In this document: positions 6,490 to 8,647 of the stretch, one piece after another | Layout of the letters: each line of letters opens with the position of its first letter | Numbering within the stretch: position 1 is the stretch's first letter | Source of the DNA: Butyrivibrio sp. | Lineage (GTDB): Bacteria > Bacillota_A > Clostridia > Lachnospirales > Lachnospiraceae | Length of the DNA stretch: 8,647 nt | Assembly (NCBI GenBank): GCA_017996845.1 | Contig: JAGOGF010000108.1 | Coordinates: 1 to 8,647, forward strand | Direction of reading: 5' to 3' | The notes under the pieces: generated by a model | Told to the model about the DNA's origin: nothing | Databases searched by the model: none | What the model saw: the letters and a program-made list of their open reading frames with translations, nothing else | Position numbers and translations under genes: made by a program

Positions 6490-8001
6490 CTATTTTGCTT
6501 TTGCAGCTTTCCAGGTATCATACTGTGTCTGGATTGCCTTTAAAACATCTTCAAATCCAGCATCATCAAGTGCTTTCTGGAATTCTTTAATCTTGCCATC
6601 CACCTGATCCGGTGTATAGGCGCCTTCTTCCATAACATAACCATACTGATCATATACACTCTGGCATGCTGACCACTGTGCCTGAACGGATGAATAATCA
6701 GGACGGAAGCCGGATGCGTCTGATTCTACAGCCTGTTTGTTGAAGTCTTCATATAACTGAACGGTGTTGGCAGGAGATCCCTTTTCAATTGAGATATCTT
6801 TTACAGAGCCGGATTCCCATGAACTGTGGTTATAGAGGTCACCTTTTTTAACAATCATGCCATCAGAATCTTTGTCATAGTCAGTTCCTTCAATACCATA
6901 GGTATAAAGATCTGCAAGCTTGCTGTCTGTATAGAGAAGACCGAGGAAATCAACACATGCTTTAGCCTGTGCTTCTGTACAGCCGGAAGATACAGCAAAG
7001 CAGGAACCCAGTGTACTGGTTGAGTTAGCCCAATTCTTGGTCAAATGAATGACATCACAATCCTGACCATAGGTTGTGGTTGCAGCACCGTTTACAGGAA
7101 CGTCTGCCCATGCAGCAAAGCCCCAGTCGGTTGTCATGATAGCAGTATCAGGAATTGTCTTTGTAACTTCTTCATCACTGATATATCCCTTGGAAGCCCA
7201 GTCTGAAATAAGCGTAACAAAGTTTTTGTAATCATCTGTCTGCAGAGCGTTAACTACTTCATTTGTGGAACGGTCGATGGCGATCATGGTATTGGCCAAT
7301 GAGAAATCATATTTATCCATATAGAATTTGGTAAAGAAAGGCATTTTCTGCATCAGAAGCGGATATTTAACGCCATCAGCTTTCATCTGAGCCAGCATGG
7401 GTTCAATATCCTTCAGTTCTTTAATACTGGAGATGTCCCAACCGTATTTCTTTGCTTTTGCAGTAGGATATACCAGATCATATCCTTCAGCAGATTCTTT
7501 GTAGCAGGGAACAAAATAATCCTTATTATTATATTGGGAAGCAGTCCAGACAGATTCAGGCATGGACTTGTAAAGGTCTGTTCCAGGGAGCAGATCAGTC
7601 AGATCATATACAGCGTTCTGGGAAACAAGGTTATCAGTAGATACAGAGCCTTCCCAGCTTGCAGTCCAGAGCAGATTAACATCACCGTTTGTCATGGAGA
7701 GATTAAGCTTATCCGGATATTCACCGGAAGAGATATCCGTGAGTTTGACTTTCACATGGATCTTGTCACCAATATAATCATTGATTGCATCCTGAATTTT
7801 GGTAACCTCAGCCTGATCCGAACTGGCAAGATTGAAAGTTGCACGGTAAATAGAGATTTCAGTCATACCATCTGCACTGGCAGAAGCACTTTGAGAATTG
7901 TTCTGTGCCGAACTTGCTGATCCGGTACTGCCGCATCCTGTAATAAGCGATGCAGTCATGGCTGTAATCAGTGCACATGACAAAAGTTGTTTCTTTTTCA
8001 T
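6490..8001 (-). CDS. Sugar ABC transporter substrate-binding lipoprotein (LplA/YtcQ type)
   Basis: This 503-aa secreted lipoprotein would capture a carbohydrate, probably an oligosaccharide, for the permease encoded divergently. It starts with a signal peptide (MKKKQ, then a hydrophobic stretch 6-20) and lipobox LITGC, with lipidated Cys at residue 23. A Ser/Ala/Gln/Asn-rich linker spans about 24-43. The body fits family 1 extracellular binding proteins associated with LplB-type permeases, including an N-terminal lobe with NLLWTASWEG (109-118) and a C-terminal part (about 430-500) resembling the DUF3502 region. Six cysteines besides the signal peptide and lipobox ones (C166, C315, C334, C341, C349, C446) are unusual. 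The start at 8001 is chosen because AGGAGG (8011-8016) lies 9 nt upstream and a signal peptide follows; an in-frame ATG at 8148 would add 49 residues ahead of it and lies upstream of the promoter. The exact sugar cannot be told. Confidence 0.92.
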   Translation of the reverse strand: MKKKQLLSCALITAMTASLITGCGSTGSASSAQNNSQSASASADGMTEISIYRATFNLASSDQAEVTKIQDAINDYIGDKIHVKVKLTDISSGEYPDKLNLSMTNGDVNLLWTASWEGSVSTDNLVSQNAVYDLTDLLPGTDLYKSMPESVWTASQYNNKDYFVPCYKESAEGYDLVYPTAKAKKYGWDISSIKELKDIEPMLAQMKADGVKYPLLMQKMPFFTKFYMDKYDFSLANTMIAIDRSTNEVVNALQTDDYKNFVTLISDWASKGYISDEEVTKTIPDTAIMTTDWGFAAWADVPVNGAATTTYGQDCDVIHLTKNWANSTSTLGSCFAVSSGCTEAQAKACVDFLGLLYTDSKLADLYTYGIEGTDYDKDSDGMIVKKGDLYNHSSWESGSVKDISIEKGSPANTVQLYEDFNKQAVESDASGFRPDYSSVQAQWSACQSVYDQYGYVMEEGAYTPDQVDGKIKEFQKALDDAGFEDVLKAIQTQYDTWKAAKAK

Positions 8002-8067
8002 AAACGATTTCCTCCTGTAAAGGTTGTTGCCATATTTTTCTTTGGCGAAATGTGATTCAATAATTGT

Positions 8068-8096
8068 AGTATAGAGGGCATGGCCAGATAATTCAA
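8068..8096 (-). promoter_or_regulatory. Promoter of the sugar-binding lipoprotein gene
   Basis: Read on the - strand, TTGAAT (8096-8091; 4 of 6 to the -35 consensus) is separated by exactly 17 bp from TATACT (8073-8068; 5 of 6 to the -10 consensus). Transcription would start near 8061, giving a leader of about 60 nt with AGGAGG close to its end. This supports the 8001 start codon, because an ATG at 8148 would be outside the transcript. Confidence 0.6.
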
Positions 8097-8172
8097 TCAA
8101 ACGAAGATCAACTGGTTTCGGTTTCATGAATTTATGCAAGATGCACAAAAAAAATAAAATCTTTGGGAAAAG

Positions 8173-8195
8173 AATAAAGTGATAATTACTTTATT
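8173..8195. repeat. 8-bp inverted repeat in the divergent regulatory region, candidate operator
   Basis: AATAAAGT (8173-8180) and ACTTTATT (8188-8195) are exact reverse complements with a 7-nt spacer. A third AAAGT occurs at 8200-8204, so the half-sites begin at 8176, 8188 and 8200, a regular 12-bp pitch. The dyad lies between the two divergent promoters, where a shared regulator would be expected to bind. The regulator is not visible in this window. Confidence 0.5.
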
Positions 8196-8197
8196 TG

Positions 8198-8211
8198 TGA
8201 AAGTACTTGCA
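8198..8211. promoter_or_regulatory. Cre-like / LacI-family-like 14-bp palindrome
   Basis: TGAAAGTACTTGCA has the TGxAAG...CTTxCA framework of catabolite-responsive elements and other LacI-family operators, with an AAGTACTT palindrome at its core (8201-8208). The central CG of the CcpA consensus is replaced by TA and one flank base is off, so it is a weak cre at best. It would lie about 50-65 bp upstream of the predicted start of the permease transcript. Confidence 0.3.
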
Positions 8212-8227
8212 GTTATCCGAACTAATA

Positions 8228-8255
8228 TTGTTTTTTTATTTTTTTGCCCCATAAT
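8228..8255 (+). promoter_or_regulatory. Putative promoter of the sugar permease gene
   Basis: TTGTTT (8228-8233; 3 of 6 to the -35 consensus) is 16 bp from CATAAT (8250-8255; 5 of 6 to the -10 consensus). The spacer is almost entirely T. The predicted start near 8262 leaves a leader of about 30 nt with AAGGAGG before the ATG. The weak -35 suggests dependence on an activator, which fits the operator-like repeats upstream. Confidence 0.4.
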
Positions 8256-8292
8256 AAAGACAATTGAAAATGCATAAGGAGGGCTCTTATTT

Positions 8293-8647
8293 ATGAAGAG
8301 GCAGTTAAAGCTTTTATGGGCACATAAAGCGCATGTTGTGATGGCATTGCCTGCATTTCTGGTATTTCTGATATTCAGTTATATACCAATGACAGGTCTT
8401 GTGATGGCTTTTAAAAATTTTGATTTTAAGATGGGTGTATGGAACAGTCCCTGGAACGGACTTGACAATTTCAAGTTTCTGCTCGTTTCCAAATCAACGT
8501 TCTTACAGATTTCATTCAACACAGTAGCCTATTACGTAATATTTACTGTAATAGGAATGTTTTTGGAAATTGTACTGGCCATTGCGATGGATCAGCTTGT
8601 TTTCAAAAAACTGGGAAAGGTGATGCAGTGTATCCTGATTATACCGA
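8293..8647 (+). CDS. lplB: Sugar ABC transporter permease, LplB type, N-terminal part (cut by window end)
   Basis: The first 118 residues of an inner-membrane permease of the binding-protein-dependent carbohydrate importer family are visible; the rest lies beyond the window. The N-terminus starts MKRQLKLLW and is followed by a membrane segment (about residues 14-38) with the SYIPMTGLVMAFKNFDF motif characteristic of LplB/YtcP-type permeases, then GVWNSPWNGLDNFKFL (48-63), FNTVAYY (75-81) and a second hydrophobic segment (about 80-98). The conserved EAA loop is not yet reached. AAGGAGG (8276-8282) lies 10 nt before the ATG at 8293. The gene is divergent from the sugar-binding lipoprotein gene, and a second permease gene would normally follow downstream. 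The symbol reflects family resemblance, not a proven substrate. Confidence 0.88.
   Translation, partial: MKRQLKLLWAHKAHVVMALPAFLVFLIFSYIPMTGLVMAFKNFDFKMGVWNSPWNGLDNFKFLLVSKSTFLQISFNTVAYYVIFTVIGMFLEIVLAIAMDQLVFKKLGKVMQCILIIP

Noticed and set aside
7534..7920. 128-codon + strand frame inside the sugar-binding protein gene
   Set aside because: It is a shadow of the real - strand gene with no family resemblance.
8112..8123. GGTTTC tandem repeat in the divergent region
   Set aside because: Only two copies of a 6-mer, easily expected by chance.
8002..8148. In-frame 49-residue N-terminal extension of the sugar-binding lipoprotein
   Set aside because: It would precede a complete signal peptide and lipobox, has no convincing ribosome site, and lies across and upstream of the predicted promoter.
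1..8647. CRISPR arrays, tRNA/rRNA genes, insertion sequences, toxin-antitoxin or defence genes
   Set aside because: None of the expected repeat, cloverleaf, transposase or small paired-gene patterns was seen on either strand.

Overview
The window looks like chromosomal DNA from a low-to-moderate GC anaerobic Firmicute, most likely a Clostridia/Lachnospiraceae-type gut bacterium. This is inferred from strong AGGAGG-type ribosome binding sites, Gram-positive-style lipoprotein and Opp proteins, intrinsic terminators with U-tracts, and protein sequences resembling that group. No tRNA, rRNA, CRISPR array, insertion sequence or phage gene is visible.

Bases 1-4540 hold the end of an oligopeptide (Opp) ABC importer operon, all on the + strand. 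It contains the C-terminus of the substrate-binding protein OppA, an intergenic hairpin that probably attenuates transcription, then the permeases OppB and OppC and the ATPases OppD and OppF with overlapping or closely coupled junctions. It ends in a very stable 20-bp hairpin terminator. Together these proteins would capture peptides outside the cell and import them with ATP hydrolysis.

Bases 4541-6440 hold a single-gene unit: a putative extended -10 promoter, a 9-bp inverted repeat at the predicted transcription start, a leader of about 100 nt, and a 530-aa radical SAM protein with an N-terminal B12-binding-like domain and a C-terminal extension of the DUF4080 type. Its function is unknown. 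A perfect 17-bp hairpin (6441-6477) then serves as a shared terminator for this gene and the convergent gene that follows.

Bases 6490-8647 hold part of a second importer, of the complex-sugar (LplA/LplB/YtcQ) type. A lipoprotein substrate-binding protein lies on the - strand, and the first permease starts divergently on the + strand and is cut by the window end. The 291-bp divergent region between them carries good candidate promoters in both directions, three AAAGT half-sites on a 12-bp pitch and a cre-like 14-mer, so it is probably the control point for the sugar importer.

Most of the window is ordinary transporter biology. The parts least explained by known families are the DUF4080 radical SAM gene with its upstream inverted repeat and leader, and the operator-like array in the divergent region. 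I see no convincing wholly new system.
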